Source: Treponema sp. (lineage in GTDB: Bacteria; Spirochaetota; Spirochaetia; Treponematales; Breznakiellaceae). From it: a stretch of DNA of 5,829 nt. Positions 1 through 5,829 of this stretch are shown piece by piece. Location of the stretch: positions 1 through 5,829 of the forward strand of contig JAISOQ010000231.1 in assembly GCA_031275515.1 (NCBI GenBank), in the 5' to 3' direction. The notes under the pieces were generated by a model. It saw only the letters and a program-made list of their open reading frames with translations, was not told the DNA's origin and did not search any database. The stretch's first letter is position 1. The number at the start of each line of letters is the position of its first letter. The translations under genes and the position numbers were made by a program.

Positions 1-3
1 TCT

Positions 4-31
4 ATGACATTCATTAAGGAAGTCATATAAA
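4..31 (+). promoter_or_regulatory. Possible sigma-70-type promoter with overlapping imperfect dyad, upstream of the TRAP operon
   Basis: ATGACA (4-9) matches the -35 consensus TTGACA at five of six bases. TATAAA (26-31) matches the -10 consensus TATAAT at five of six. The spacer is 16 bases. The arms ATGAC (4-8) and GTCAT (22-26) are inverted repeats, with partial symmetry continuing inward (8 of 11 pairs), so a dimeric repressor could bind exactly over the promoter. Transcription would start near 38, giving a leader of only about a dozen bases that begins at the ribosome binding site. That is short and lowers confidence. Only 50 bases lie upstream of the first gene here, so the true promoter may lie outside the window. 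Confidence 0.3.
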
Positions 32-50
32 TCTATTGAGGAGGGATTAT

Positions 51-1100
51 ATGAAAACAACAAAGAAGCTGTTATTGAGCCTTCTGGTTCTGGCTGCTGC
101 CGCGGGCATGGTATTTGCCGGCGGCGGACAGCAGGGTGGACAGGCATCAGGCGGACAAGCGGCGGGCGGACAGCCGGCGCCGGCGGCGAAGAAAATCGTC
201 GTTACCTTTGCGGGGACCGAAGCGGCCACTACCGGCCAAAGCCGTATGATGCAGGAAGTAGCGGACACACTGAACGCTACCGGGCGGTTCGATGTCTCGG
301 TGCAGGTGAACGGCGCTCTGTCGAACAACACCGACGATCTGGTAACCCAGGCGAAGACCGGCGTACCTTTGGTGGTTCCCAGTGACCCCGGACGGCTTGC
401 GAGCCAATTCAACATTCCGGATCTCAATATCCTGATGGCTCCCTATGTGCTGACGGATCCGGCGGTTCTGGACAAACTGCCCGATACGGCTATCTTCAAA
501 GGGTGGCAGAACCAGCTTGAACAGCAGGGAATTACCTTTGTAGCGGATATGTACAATGGAATGCGGGATTTCTACACCACTACCCCGGTTACCAAGGTCT
601 CCGACCTTAGCGGCCTGCGGATCCGCGGTTTCGGTAACAACATCGGCAACGCCCTTGCCAAGTATCTGGGCTTTGCGAACATCGGTATATCCTGGGGCGA
701 AACCCTTCCGGGGATTCAGCAGAAAACCCTGGACGGCTGCGAAGTTCAGGTTTCCACCGCTTACGGCGCGGCCATCTACGAAGTCGCCAAGTACATAGCC
801 CCGACCAAGCACTACATGCTCCAGACATCTTTCGTGTGTTCCACCGCCCTGCTCAACCAGATGCCGGAAGCGGACAGGAAGGTTTTCCTGGATACCATCC
901 GGGCAACCGCCAAGAAATACGGCCAGATAATTGCGGGTGAAGAAGCCGGCTATTTTCAGCAGTGTAAAGACAAAGGCGTCACTATTACCGACATAAATCT
1001 GGCGGAATTCCAGGCTGCCATTGCCCCGTTGTATGCCAACAACGATTTGAATTTCTCCGACGGCCTCAAGGACAGATTGTTTAGAGAGCTGGGTCTCTGA
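51..1100 (+). CDS. dctP: TRAP transporter substrate-binding protein (DctP family), probably for a hexuronate/hexonate
   Basis: Periplasmic solute receptor of a tripartite ATP-independent (TRAP) transporter; it would bind a carboxylated substrate and deliver it to the DctQ/DctM membrane pair encoded next. The product is 349 residues, usual for the family. Start: ATG at 51 follows GAGGAGGG (38-45) at five bases. An in-frame TTG at 36 lies against this ribosome binding site and is rejected. Residues 1-23 form a signal peptide (lysines at 2, 5 and 6; hydrophobic 7-22; cleavage expected after VFA at 21-23). There is no lipobox cysteine, so the protein should be soluble. Residues 24-48 are a Gly/Gln/Ala/Pro linker. 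The folded domain starts near 49. The family signature LSGLRIRGFG lies at 186-195; Arg192 is the expected carboxylate-binding residue by analogy with sialic-acid SiaP. DGCEVQ (228-233) replaces the commoner DGxEN. The substrate is inferred from uxuA/uxuB downstream, not from the protein itself. The dctP symbol is family-level. Confidence 0.9.
   Translation: MKTTKKLLLSLLVLAAAAGMVFAGGGQQGGQASGGQAAGGQPAPAAKKIVVTFAGTEAATTGQSRMMQEVADTLNATGRFDVSVQVNGALSNNTDDLVTQAKTGVPLVVPSDPGRLASQFNIPDLNILMAPYVLTDPAVLDKLPDTAIFKGWQNQLEQQGITFVADMYNGMRDFYTTTPVTKVSDLSGLRIRGFGNNIGNALAKYLGFANIGISWGETLPGIQQKTLDGCEVQVSTAYGAAIYEVAKYIAPTKHYMLQTSFVCSTALLNQMPEADRKVFLDTIRATAKKYGQIIAGEEAGYFQQCKDKGVTITDINLAEFQAAIAPLYANNDLNFSDGLKDRLFRELGL
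123..173 (+). repeat. Four 9-bp in-frame repeats encoding Gly-Gly-Gln in the binding-protein linker
   Basis: The unit GG(C/T)GGACA(G/A) occurs at 123-131, 135-143, 150-158 and 165-173, always in frame and each encoding GGQ. Spacers of 3, 6 and 6 bases encode Q, AS and AA. The block starts two residues after the predicted signal-peptide cleavage site and would give a flexible tether or spacer before the folded domain. Copies differ only at third positions, which fits either slippage-driven expansion or selection for the peptide. Confidence 0.75.
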
Positions 1101-1107
1101 CCCTACC

Positions 1108-1141
1108 AGCCGGGGAAGCCCTTCCCCGGCTTATTTTCTTT
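1108..1141 (+). terminator. Intercistronic hairpin with T-rich tail (partial terminator or mRNA stabiliser) between dctP and dctQ
   Basis: AGCCGGGGAA (1108-1117) pairs perfectly with TTCCCCGGCT (1122-1131) around the 4-base loop GCCC. The stem is 10 bp, with eight G-C pairs. It is followed directly by a T-rich run interrupted by A and C (1131-1141). The dctQ ribosome binding site starts three bases later, at 1144. This looks like an intrinsic terminator, but the next operon gene begins only 12 bases beyond the tail. Partial read-through, or protection of the upstream mRNA from 3' degradation, is therefore more likely than complete termination. Either would leave the binding protein more abundant than the membrane subunits. 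Confidence 0.7.
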
Positions 1142-1152
1142 ACGGAGGAAAT

Positions 1153-1656
1153 ATGCGGAAAATATATCATGCCCTTTGCAAGGCCGAGGTGTTTATCTGC
1201 GGGCTCGGGTTTTTATTCCTGGTGGCCTTTGTTTTTCTGTCCGCCATCCTGCGTTTTTTCCGGGTTTCCATGTCATGGAATATCGACCTTGCAATGTTCC
1301 TCCTTGCATGGACGGCTTTTTTGGGAGCGGACATCGCCTGGCGGAGCGGCCAGCTGGTGGGCGTTGACATCGTAACCCGCCGGTTCCCCCAAAAGATTCA
1401 AAAAATCATATCAATAGCCCTCTATATCATCATTCTGGGGGCGTTAGGGTTCATCGTCATTTTCGGTATCAAATTGGCGCTCACTGAGCGCGTGCGGACA
1501 TATCAGTCCATACCGATTCCCTATTCTCTGGTTACTTTAAGTATTGTGGTTGCGGCCCTGTCGATGATCTTCTCCACTATCCTCAAAATACGGCGCAATA
1601 TTTTGGATTTTAACGGGAATTCCAGCGGGAAGCAGTCAACGGGAGGGGAAAAATGA
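1153..1656 (+). CDS. dctQ: TRAP transporter small permease subunit (DctQ family)
   Basis: Small integral-membrane subunit of the TRAP transporter, which assembles with the large subunit in the inner membrane. It is 167 residues, typical for the family. Four hydrophobic segments are visible, at about 13-34, 43-62, 84-108 and 122-146, with a short hydrophilic C-terminal tail (147-167). The family pattern around the second segment is present: Trp42, then AWTAFLGAD (52-60), AWRSGQLVGVDIV (62-74), where a Trp-x-x-flGa-d-x-a-x-R-x-G-x-x-x-x-VD arrangement is expected. Position 45 is Asp where many relatives have Glu. ATG at 1153 is preceded by GGAGG (1144-1148) at four bases. The stop codon overlaps the start of the next gene as ATGA (1653-1656), so translational coupling is expected and would keep the two membrane subunits in balance. 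Confidence 0.92.
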   Translation: MRKIYHALCKAEVFICGLGFLFLVAFVFLSAILRFFRVSMSWNIDLAMFLLAWTAFLGADIAWRSGQLVGVDIVTRRFPQKIQKIISIALYIIILGALGFIVIFGIKLALTERVRTYQSIPIPYSLVTLSIVVAALSMIFSTILKIRRNILDFNGNSSGKQSTGGEK

Positions 1657-2942
1657 GTTTATTGCTTACATGCTTTGTCTCTTTTTTAGTGCTGGGTATG
1701 CCTATCGCTTTTGTTATCGGCATCGCGGGATTCGCCTATTTTTTCTCCGTAGAGTATCTCACTTTCGAGACCGCCACCCAAATGATCGTTTCCCAGAGCC
1801 AATCCTTCGCCTTTCTTGCGGTGCCTTTCTTCATCTTTGCCGGGAACCTGATGAACGTGTCGGGGATCACCGCCCGGCTTTTAGGCCTGGCCCGGCTCCT
1901 TACCCGGCGGATGTACGGCGGGACGGCGCAGATCAGCGTGGTGATGAGCACCCTCATGGGAGGCGTCTCGGGATCGGCCACTGCCGACGCCGCTATGGAG
2001 ACCCGGATCCTTGGGCCGGAGATGATGCGGATCGGGTACAAAAAAGGGTATATCTGCGCGGTAAACTGTATTACCGCCCTGATCACCGCCACTATTCCTC
2101 CCAGCCTGGGGCTTATCATTTTCGGTTTTGTGGGGGAAGTTTCCATTGGACGCCTTTTTGCCGCGGGCGTCATCCCCGGGATTCTTATGATGACCTTTTT
2201 GATGGCCACTACCACCATCACCTCCCGGATCTGCCGATACGATCCTCCCCGGCCTGATGCTCCAAGACTCACGATAAAAGAACTTCTGGCTAACCTCAAG
2301 GAGTCCATTTGGGCCCTCCTGTTTCCGGTTATCCTTATCGTAGGAATCCGTTTCGGCGTGTTTACCCCTTCGGAATCCGGGGCCTTCGCCGTGATATATG
2401 CGATTCTCATCGGAAAATTTGTCTATAAAGAACTGAACTGGAAGAATTTTAAAGAAGCCCTCATCACCACCTTGAAAGATAACGGCGCCATCATGCTGAT
2501 TATCGCCATGTCCGGGCCTTTCAGTTACGCCATTACTTGGGTAAAACTCCCGGTAACCCTGAGCAACCTGATTTTCGGGATCACCGAAAATCCCCAGATC
2601 CTGGTGCTCATCATGCTGGGCTTCCTCTTCATTACCGGCATGTTTGTAGATAGCAATGTGAATTTCCTCCTGCTTACGCCGATTTTCCTGCCTATGGTAA
2701 AAAGCGTCGGCATTGATCCGGTGCATTTCGGGGTACTCATGGCAACGGTAGTTACCCTGGGGGTAATGACCCCGCCGATTGGATCCGCCTTGTATACGGT
2801 GTGCGGTATCATCAACTGTCCGCCGGAGGAATACACAAAGGCGAGCCTTCCTTTCCTGGGGGCGGTGCTGGTGGAATTAGCAATTCTCGTGTTCCTCCCC
2901 GGTCTAGTGCTGTGGATACCTAATATGATATTTGGCGGGTAA
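1653..2942 (+). CDS. dctM: TRAP transporter large permease subunit (DctM family)
   Basis: Large transport-channel subunit of the TRAP transporter; the family drives uptake with an ion (commonly sodium) gradient. It is 429 residues, the usual length, and hydrophobic almost throughout, consistent with the family's many membrane segments. The DctM landmarks appear in order: LAVPFFIFAGNLM (55-67), GGVSGSATADAA (103-114), ATIPPSLGLIIFG (146-158), FTPSESGAFAV (237-247), GMFVDSNVNFLLLTPIFLP (329-347) and GVMTPPIGSALY (370-381). These two-fold-related motifs (SGSATAD and IPPS in the first half; TPxFLP and MTPPIG in the second) are characteristic of the ion-transporter superfamily fold. ATG at 1653 overlaps the dctQ stop as ATGA, with GGGAGGGG at 1641-1648. 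There is no fusion to DctQ and no extra domain. Substrate specificity cannot be read from this subunit; the context points to a sugar acid. Confidence 0.95.
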   Translation: MSLLLTCFVSFLVLGMPIAFVIGIAGFAYFFSVEYLTFETATQMIVSQSQSFAFLAVPFFIFAGNLMNVSGITARLLGLARLLTRRMYGGTAQISVVMSTLMGGVSGSATADAAMETRILGPEMMRIGYKKGYICAVNCITALITATIPPSLGLIIFGFVGEVSIGRLFAAGVIPGILMMTFLMATTTITSRICRYDPPRPDAPRLTIKELLANLKESIWALLFPVILIVGIRFGVFTPSESGAFAVIYAILIGKFVYKELNWKNFKEALITTLKDNGAIMLIIAMSGPFSYAITWVKLPVTLSNLIFGITENPQILVLIMLGFLFITGMFVDSNVNFLLLTPIFLPMVKSVGIDPVHFGVLMATVVTLGVMTPPIGSALYTVCGIINCPPEEYTKASLPFLGAVLVELAILVFLPGLVLWIPNMIFGG

Positions 2943-3056
2943 AGGCAGACAAATTTACTATTCGGATTTGCGTCCGATAAATCTAGTTGCGCTTCTAAAA
3001 CTGCTGTTTCAAAATTTGTGGTTTTGAAACAGCCTTATTTATGCAAGGAGTATATC
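2943..3056 (+). other. Intergenic region between transporter and catabolic genes
   Basis: This 114-base gap is the longest non-coding stretch and is more AT-rich than the flanking genes. It holds a weak pair of alternative stems near its start: TCGGA (2962-2966) with TCCGA (2973-2977), or GGATTT (2964-2969) with AAATCT (2979-2984). These two cannot form together. The strong inverted repeat at 3003-3033 follows, listed separately. The uxuA ribosome binding site AAGGAG is at 3045-3050. I found no convincing promoter: TTGAAA (3024-3029) resembles a -35 box but has no matching -10 at a suitable distance. Confidence 0.6.
3003..3040 (+). terminator. Perfect 12-bp inverted repeat upstream of uxuA (terminator-like or regulatory hairpin)
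   Basis: GCTGTTTCAAAA (3003-3014) and TTTTGAAACAGC (3022-3033) are exact reverse complements around a 7-base loop (3015-3021), followed by CTTATTT (3034-3040). The tail is T-rich but contains C and A, so it is a modest terminator. The ribosome binding site of uxuA lies 11 bases after the stem. The repeat could attenuate transcription into the catabolic genes, stabilise the transporter mRNA, act as an operator, or be part of a dispersed intergenic repeat. The sequence alone does not decide between these. Confidence 0.6.
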
Positions 3057-4124
3057 ATGCAAATGACCATGCGCTGGTTTGGACCCGGCTATGATTCGGT
3101 AACCCTGGAACAGATCCGGCAGATACCGGGAGTTACGGGAGTCATCACTACTCTTTACGGTACCCTGCCCGGGGAAGTCTGGGAAAAAGACGCCATCCTT
3201 GGCATAAAAAAAGAGATTGAGGATGCGGGGCTTTCCCTTGCGGGGATTGAAAGCGTCAACATTCACGATGCCATCAAAACCGGCGCTCCCGAGCGGGAAC
3301 AATACATCGACAACTATATCGCCACCCTGGAACGGCTGGGGGAAGCGGATATACATCTGGTGTGCTACAACTTTATGCCCGTCTTTGACTGGACCCGCAC
3401 GGATCTGGCAAAAAAGCGGGCCGATGGCAGCACTACTATGGCGTATGATCAAAAAATAATCGACACCATCGATCCCGATGCCATGACCAATTCCATCAAC
3501 GCCCAATCCAGGGGCTATGTTTTGGCGGGCTGGGAACCGGAGCGGCTGGGACGGCTCAAAGAACTTTTTGCCATGTATAAGGGCATTGACGGAGAAAAAC
3601 TCCTTGGCAATCTGAAATACTTTATCGAACGGATCATGCCTGTCTGCGACAAATACAATATCAACATGGCCATTCACCCTGATGATCCCGCTTGGTCGGT
3701 TTTTGATCTGCCCCGGATCGTAACGGATAAGGAAAAACTTCTGCGCCTTGTGGGGCTGGTGGATAATGTTCACCACGGGGTTACCCTCTGCACCGGAAGT
3801 CTGGGGACCAATCCCAACAACGACATTCCCGGTATAATCCGGGCCCTCAAAGGCCGGATTCACTTTGCCCATATAAGAAACCTGCGGCACAACGGACCCG
3901 GCGACTTTGAGGAGTCCGCCCATCTTTCCAGCGACGGTTCTCTGGATATTTTCGCTATTGTGAAGGCCCTCTACGACATCGGTTTCGACGGCCCCATACG
4001 TCCCGATCATGGCCGGGCCATCTGGGGGGAAGTCTCCATGCCCGGATACGGCCTCTACGACAGGGCCTTGGGAGTAACATATCTGAACGGTCTCTGGGAA
4101 GCGATTGATAAACTGTCCCGTTGA
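3057..4124 (+). CDS. uxuA: Mannonate dehydratase (D-mannonate hydro-lyase)
   Basis: Cytoplasmic TIM-barrel enzyme that dehydrates D-mannonate to 2-keto-3-deoxy-D-gluconate in hexuronate breakdown. The product is 355 residues, close to the shorter Gram-positive-type UxuA and below the roughly 390 of the E. coli enzyme. The N-terminus MQMTMRWFGPGYDSVTLEQI is a clear family signature. Further landmarks: CYNFMPVFDWTRTDL (103-117), MAIHPDDP (204-211), GVTLCTGSLG (241-250), HFAHIRNL (269-276) and RPDHGRAIWGE (315-325). Expected divalent-metal ligands by family analogy are His207, Cys245, His272 and Asp317, with His318 in the active site; all are present. Start: ATG at 3057 with AAGGAG (3045-3050) at six bases. 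The reading frame stays open upstream to a GTG at 3018, but that lies inside the hairpin loop and adds no family residues, so it is rejected. The gene is followed 36 bases later by the reductase that makes its substrate. Confidence 0.96.
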   Translation: MQMTMRWFGPGYDSVTLEQIRQIPGVTGVITTLYGTLPGEVWEKDAILGIKKEIEDAGLSLAGIESVNIHDAIKTGAPEREQYIDNYIATLERLGEADIHLVCYNFMPVFDWTRTDLAKKRADGSTTMAYDQKIIDTIDPDAMTNSINAQSRGYVLAGWEPERLGRLKELFAMYKGIDGEKLLGNLKYFIERIMPVCDKYNINMAIHPDDPAWSVFDLPRIVTDKEKLLRLVGLVDNVHHGVTLCTGSLGTNPNNDIPGIIRALKGRIHFAHIRNLRHNGPGDFEESAHLSSDGSLDIFAIVKALYDIGFDGPIRPDHGRAIWGEVSMPGYGLYDRALGVTYLNGLWEAIDKLSR

Positions 4125-4149
4125 GTATGGAATGAGTACGGAGTATGGA
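4123..4149 (+). repeat. Three short direct repeats between uxuA and uxuB
   Basis: The 9-base unit GAGTAYGGA occurs at 4123-4131, 4134-4142 and 4141-4149 (the middle copy has C instead of T at base 6; the last two share two bases). The first copy overlaps the uxuA stop codon and the last runs into the uxuB ribosome binding site GGAGGG (4147-4152). The repeats may be a slippage product. Their GGA cores give several weak ribosome-binding-like sites before the uxuB start. Confidence 0.55.
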
Positions 4150-4160
4150 GGGAATTTTTT

Positions 4161-5765
4161 ATGAAATTGAATAATAAAGACCTGCAGGACAGGACCTCCT
4201 GGGAAAAAGCGGGGATCCTGACGCCTCAATTTGACCGGGAAGTCATGATCCGGGCCACTGAGGAAAGCCCCCGGTGGGTCCATTTTGGGGCGGGAAATAT
4301 TTTTCGGGCCTTTCCCGCGGCGCTGCAGCAGACCCTGCTGGAACAGGGAATCGAGAAAACCGGCATTGTCGTGGCGGAAGGCTACGACGGGGAGATCATC
4401 GACAGGGCATTCCTGCCCTACGACAATTTGAGTTTGGCGGTAACCCTCAAGGCGGACGGAACCATAGAAAAACGGGTCATCGCCAGCGTTGCCAAGTCTC
4501 TGCGGCTGGATAAGCCGGAAGATTTTGACGCCCTCCGGGGTATCTTCCGTTCCCCCTCCCTGCAAATGGTCAGCTTTACCATCACCGAAAAGGGCTACAG
4601 TCTTCAGGGCCGGGGCGGCGTGTTCCCGGAGGTGGATGCGGATTTCCAGGAAGGGCCCGGAGCGCCCAAAAGCTACCTGGGGCGGTTGGCCGGCCTCTGT
4701 TACGAGCGGTACGCGGCGGGACAGTACCCCCTGGCCCTGGTCAGCATGGACAACTGTTCCCACAACGGGGACAAACTCTTCCAGGGAGTAGAGCCTTTTG
4801 CGGTACAGTGGGTTGAAAAAGGCCTGGCGGAAAAGAGCTTTTTGGACTATATCCGGGACTCCGGTAAGGTTTCTTTCCCCTGGAGCATGATCGACAAGAT
4901 CACCCCCCGGCCTGATGAGGGGGTACGGCAAATGCTGGAATCCCTGGGATTTTCCGATACGGAGGGACAGGTAACCGCCAAGAACACCTACATCGCTCCG
5001 TTTGTAAACGCCGAGGAAGCCCAGTACCTGGTGATCGAAGACGCCTTCCCTGCGGGACGGCCCGCTTTGGAACGGGTGGGGGTCCTCTTTACCGACCGGG
5101 ATACGGTAAACCGGGTGGAAAAAATGAAGGTCTGTACCTGTTTAAATCCCCTCCATACGGCCCTGGCGGTCTTCGGGTGTCTTTTGGGGTATACCAAGAT
5201 CAGCGCGGAGATGAAGGACCCGGACCTGGTAAAACTGGTGGAACGTATCGGGTATCAGGAAGGGCTGCCCGTAGTGGTGGACCCCGGGATTCTCTCGCCG
5301 AAACAATTTATCGACGAGGTGCTCAAGGTCCGTTTCCCCAACCCTTTCATGCCCGACACGCCCCAGCGGATCGCCACCGACACCTCCCAGAAGATCCCCA
5401 TCCGTTTCGGCGAAACCATCAAAGCATACCTGGCGGACCCCAAGCGGAACGTGGGAGACTTGAAGCTCATCCCCCTGGCGCTGGCGGCCTGGCTGCGTTA
5501 TCTCCTTGGCGTGGATGATCAGGGCGCGGCCTTTACCGTAAGCCCGGATCCCCTCTACGATACCCTCTCCGCCGCTCTGTCCGGGATCAGCGTGGGACAA
5601 AAAGGCCCCTTCCATCAGCAGATGGAACCTATCCTGTCCAACCCTTCTATCTTTGCGGTGAACCTTTACGAAGCGGGACTTGGGGAGCGGGTAGAGGCTT
5701 ATTTTGAGGAACTTGTCGCCGGACCCGGGGCGGTGCGGAACACCCTGAAACGGTACCTGGGGTAA
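4161..5765 (+). CDS. uxuB: Fructuronate reductase-like oxidoreductase, mannitol dehydrogenase family
   Basis: Cytoplasmic NAD(H)-dependent oxidoreductase of the long-chain polyol dehydrogenase (mannitol dehydrogenase) family; next to uxuA it is best read as D-mannonate oxidoreductase, interconverting D-fructuronate and D-mannonate. It is 534 residues, longer than E. coli UxuB (just under 490). The N-terminal nucleotide-binding loop is HFGAGNIFRAF (41-51). Then come ITEKGY (141-146), SMDNCSHNGDKL (195-206) and MIDKITPRP (243-251). The catalytic segment KVCTCLNPLHTALAVFGC (323-340) supplies Asn329 and His332, with Lys323 as the likely catalytic lysine. ATG at 4161 has GGAGGG (4147-4152) eight bases upstream. 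It is the last gene before a terminator, so it ends the operon. Alternatives within the family are tagaturonate or mannitol/arabitinol activity; adjacency to uxuA makes fructuronate most likely. Confidence 0.88.
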   Translation: MKLNNKDLQDRTSWEKAGILTPQFDREVMIRATEESPRWVHFGAGNIFRAFPAALQQTLLEQGIEKTGIVVAEGYDGEIIDRAFLPYDNLSLAVTLKADGTIEKRVIASVAKSLRLDKPEDFDALRGIFRSPSLQMVSFTITEKGYSLQGRGGVFPEVDADFQEGPGAPKSYLGRLAGLCYERYAAGQYPLALVSMDNCSHNGDKLFQGVEPFAVQWVEKGLAEKSFLDYIRDSGKVSFPWSMIDKITPRPDEGVRQMLESLGFSDTEGQVTAKNTYIAPFVNAEEAQYLVIEDAFPAGRPALERVGVLFTDRDTVNRVEKMKVCTCLNPLHTALAVFGCLLGYTKISAEMKDPDLVKLVERIGYQEGLPVVVDPGILSPKQFIDEVLKVRFPNPFMPDTPQRIATDTSQKIPIRFGETIKAYLADPKRNVGDLKLIPLALAAWLRYLLGVDDQGAAFTVSPDPLYDTLSAALSGISVGQKGPFHQQMEPILSNPSIFAVNLYEAGLGERVEAYFEELVAGPGAVRNTLKRYLG

Positions 5766-5787
5766 GCCTTCCGGCAAAGACCGAATT

Positions 5788-5818
5788 AGGGGACAGGGTT
5801 TTTCACCCTGTCCCTTTT
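5788..5818 (+). terminator. Intrinsic terminator at the end of the operon
   Basis: GGGACAGGGT (5790-5799) pairs perfectly with ACCCTGTCCC (5805-5814) around the 5-base loop TTTTC. The stem can be extended by a G-T wobble and an A-T pair (5788-5789 with 5815-5816). TTTT follows at 5815-5818. It lies 22 bases after the uxuB stop. The U tract is short, but the position and strong stem fit rho-independent termination. The last 11 bases of the window hold nothing identifiable. Confidence 0.8.
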
Positions 5819-5829
5819 GCTGTCAGGCC

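Noticed and set aside
36..50. In-frame TTG start extending the binding protein by five residues
   Set aside because: It sits within the ribosome binding site GAGGAGGG, and the ATG at 51 has ideal spacing and begins a normal signal peptide.
147..812. A 221-codon minus-strand open frame within the binding-protein gene
   Set aside because: It is fully inside a well-supported gene, and its low-complexity C-terminus is the antisense of the GGQ repeat. No ribosome binding site or family motif is apparent.
1881..2726. A 281-codon minus-strand open frame within the dctM gene
   Set aside because: Its polar product, rich in Gly, His, Asp and Lys, is what the antisense of a hydrophobic membrane protein gives. 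No motif supports it.
3024..3053. Possible promoter before uxuA with TTGAAA as -35
   Set aside because: No acceptable -10 box occurs 16-18 bases downstream, and the -35-like bases are part of the inverted repeat.
3018..3056. GTG start extending UxuA by 13 residues
   Set aside because: It lies in the loop of the 12-bp inverted repeat with no ribosome binding site. The family's conserved N-terminus begins at the ATG at 3057.
3039..4931. A 630-codon open frame on the minus strand, longer than any real gene here
   Set aside because: It runs antisense across uxuA, the gap and much of uxuB, both of which have strong family motifs. The product has no recognisable domain and a composition typical of an antisense shadow of G/C-ending codons.

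Overview
This window reads as one compact, same-strand carbohydrate-acid operon of five genes, running left to right: a TRAP-transporter substrate-binding protein (51-1100), the small TRAP membrane subunit (1153-1656), the large TRAP membrane subunit (1653-2942), mannonate dehydratase UxuA (3057-4124) and a UxuB-type, mannitol-dehydrogenase-family fructuronate reductase (4161-5765). A terminator-like hairpin (5788-5818) closes the set. No RNA genes, CRISPR array, insertion sequence or regulator gene is visible. The longest stretch without a gene is 114 bases.

The host is probably a spirochaete of the Treponema/Spirochaeta type. The binding protein has a signal peptide ending ...MVFA followed by GGGQQ, a pattern I associate with periplasmic binding proteins of treponemes. 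This is recognition by eye, not a database match, so confidence is moderate. Codon use looks uniform, with G/C favoured at third positions, and nothing suggests that one gene was acquired separately.

How the genes work together (family knowledge plus inference): the binding protein captures a carboxylated sugar in the periplasm, and the two membrane subunits import it using an ion gradient. The reductase interconverts D-fructuronate and D-mannonate, and UxuA dehydrates D-mannonate to 2-keto-3-deoxy-D-gluconate (KDG). The transported substrate is therefore most likely a hexuronate or hexonate: glucuronate, fructuronate, mannonate, or galacturonate if the right isomerase is elsewhere. Uronate isomerase (UxaC), KDG kinase and KDPG aldolase are not in the window and must lie elsewhere if the pathway is complete.

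The non-coding DNA is the more unusual part. A possible promoter at 4-31 has an imperfect dyad between its -35 and -10 boxes. A GC-rich hairpin with a T-rich tail sits between the binding-protein gene and the membrane genes. A perfect 12-bp inverted repeat sits directly before uxuA. Three copies of a 9-bp repeat fill the uxuA-uxuB gap. These suggest that the five genes are not expressed at equal levels. I see no previously undescribed protein system here; the genes themselves belong to well-known families.
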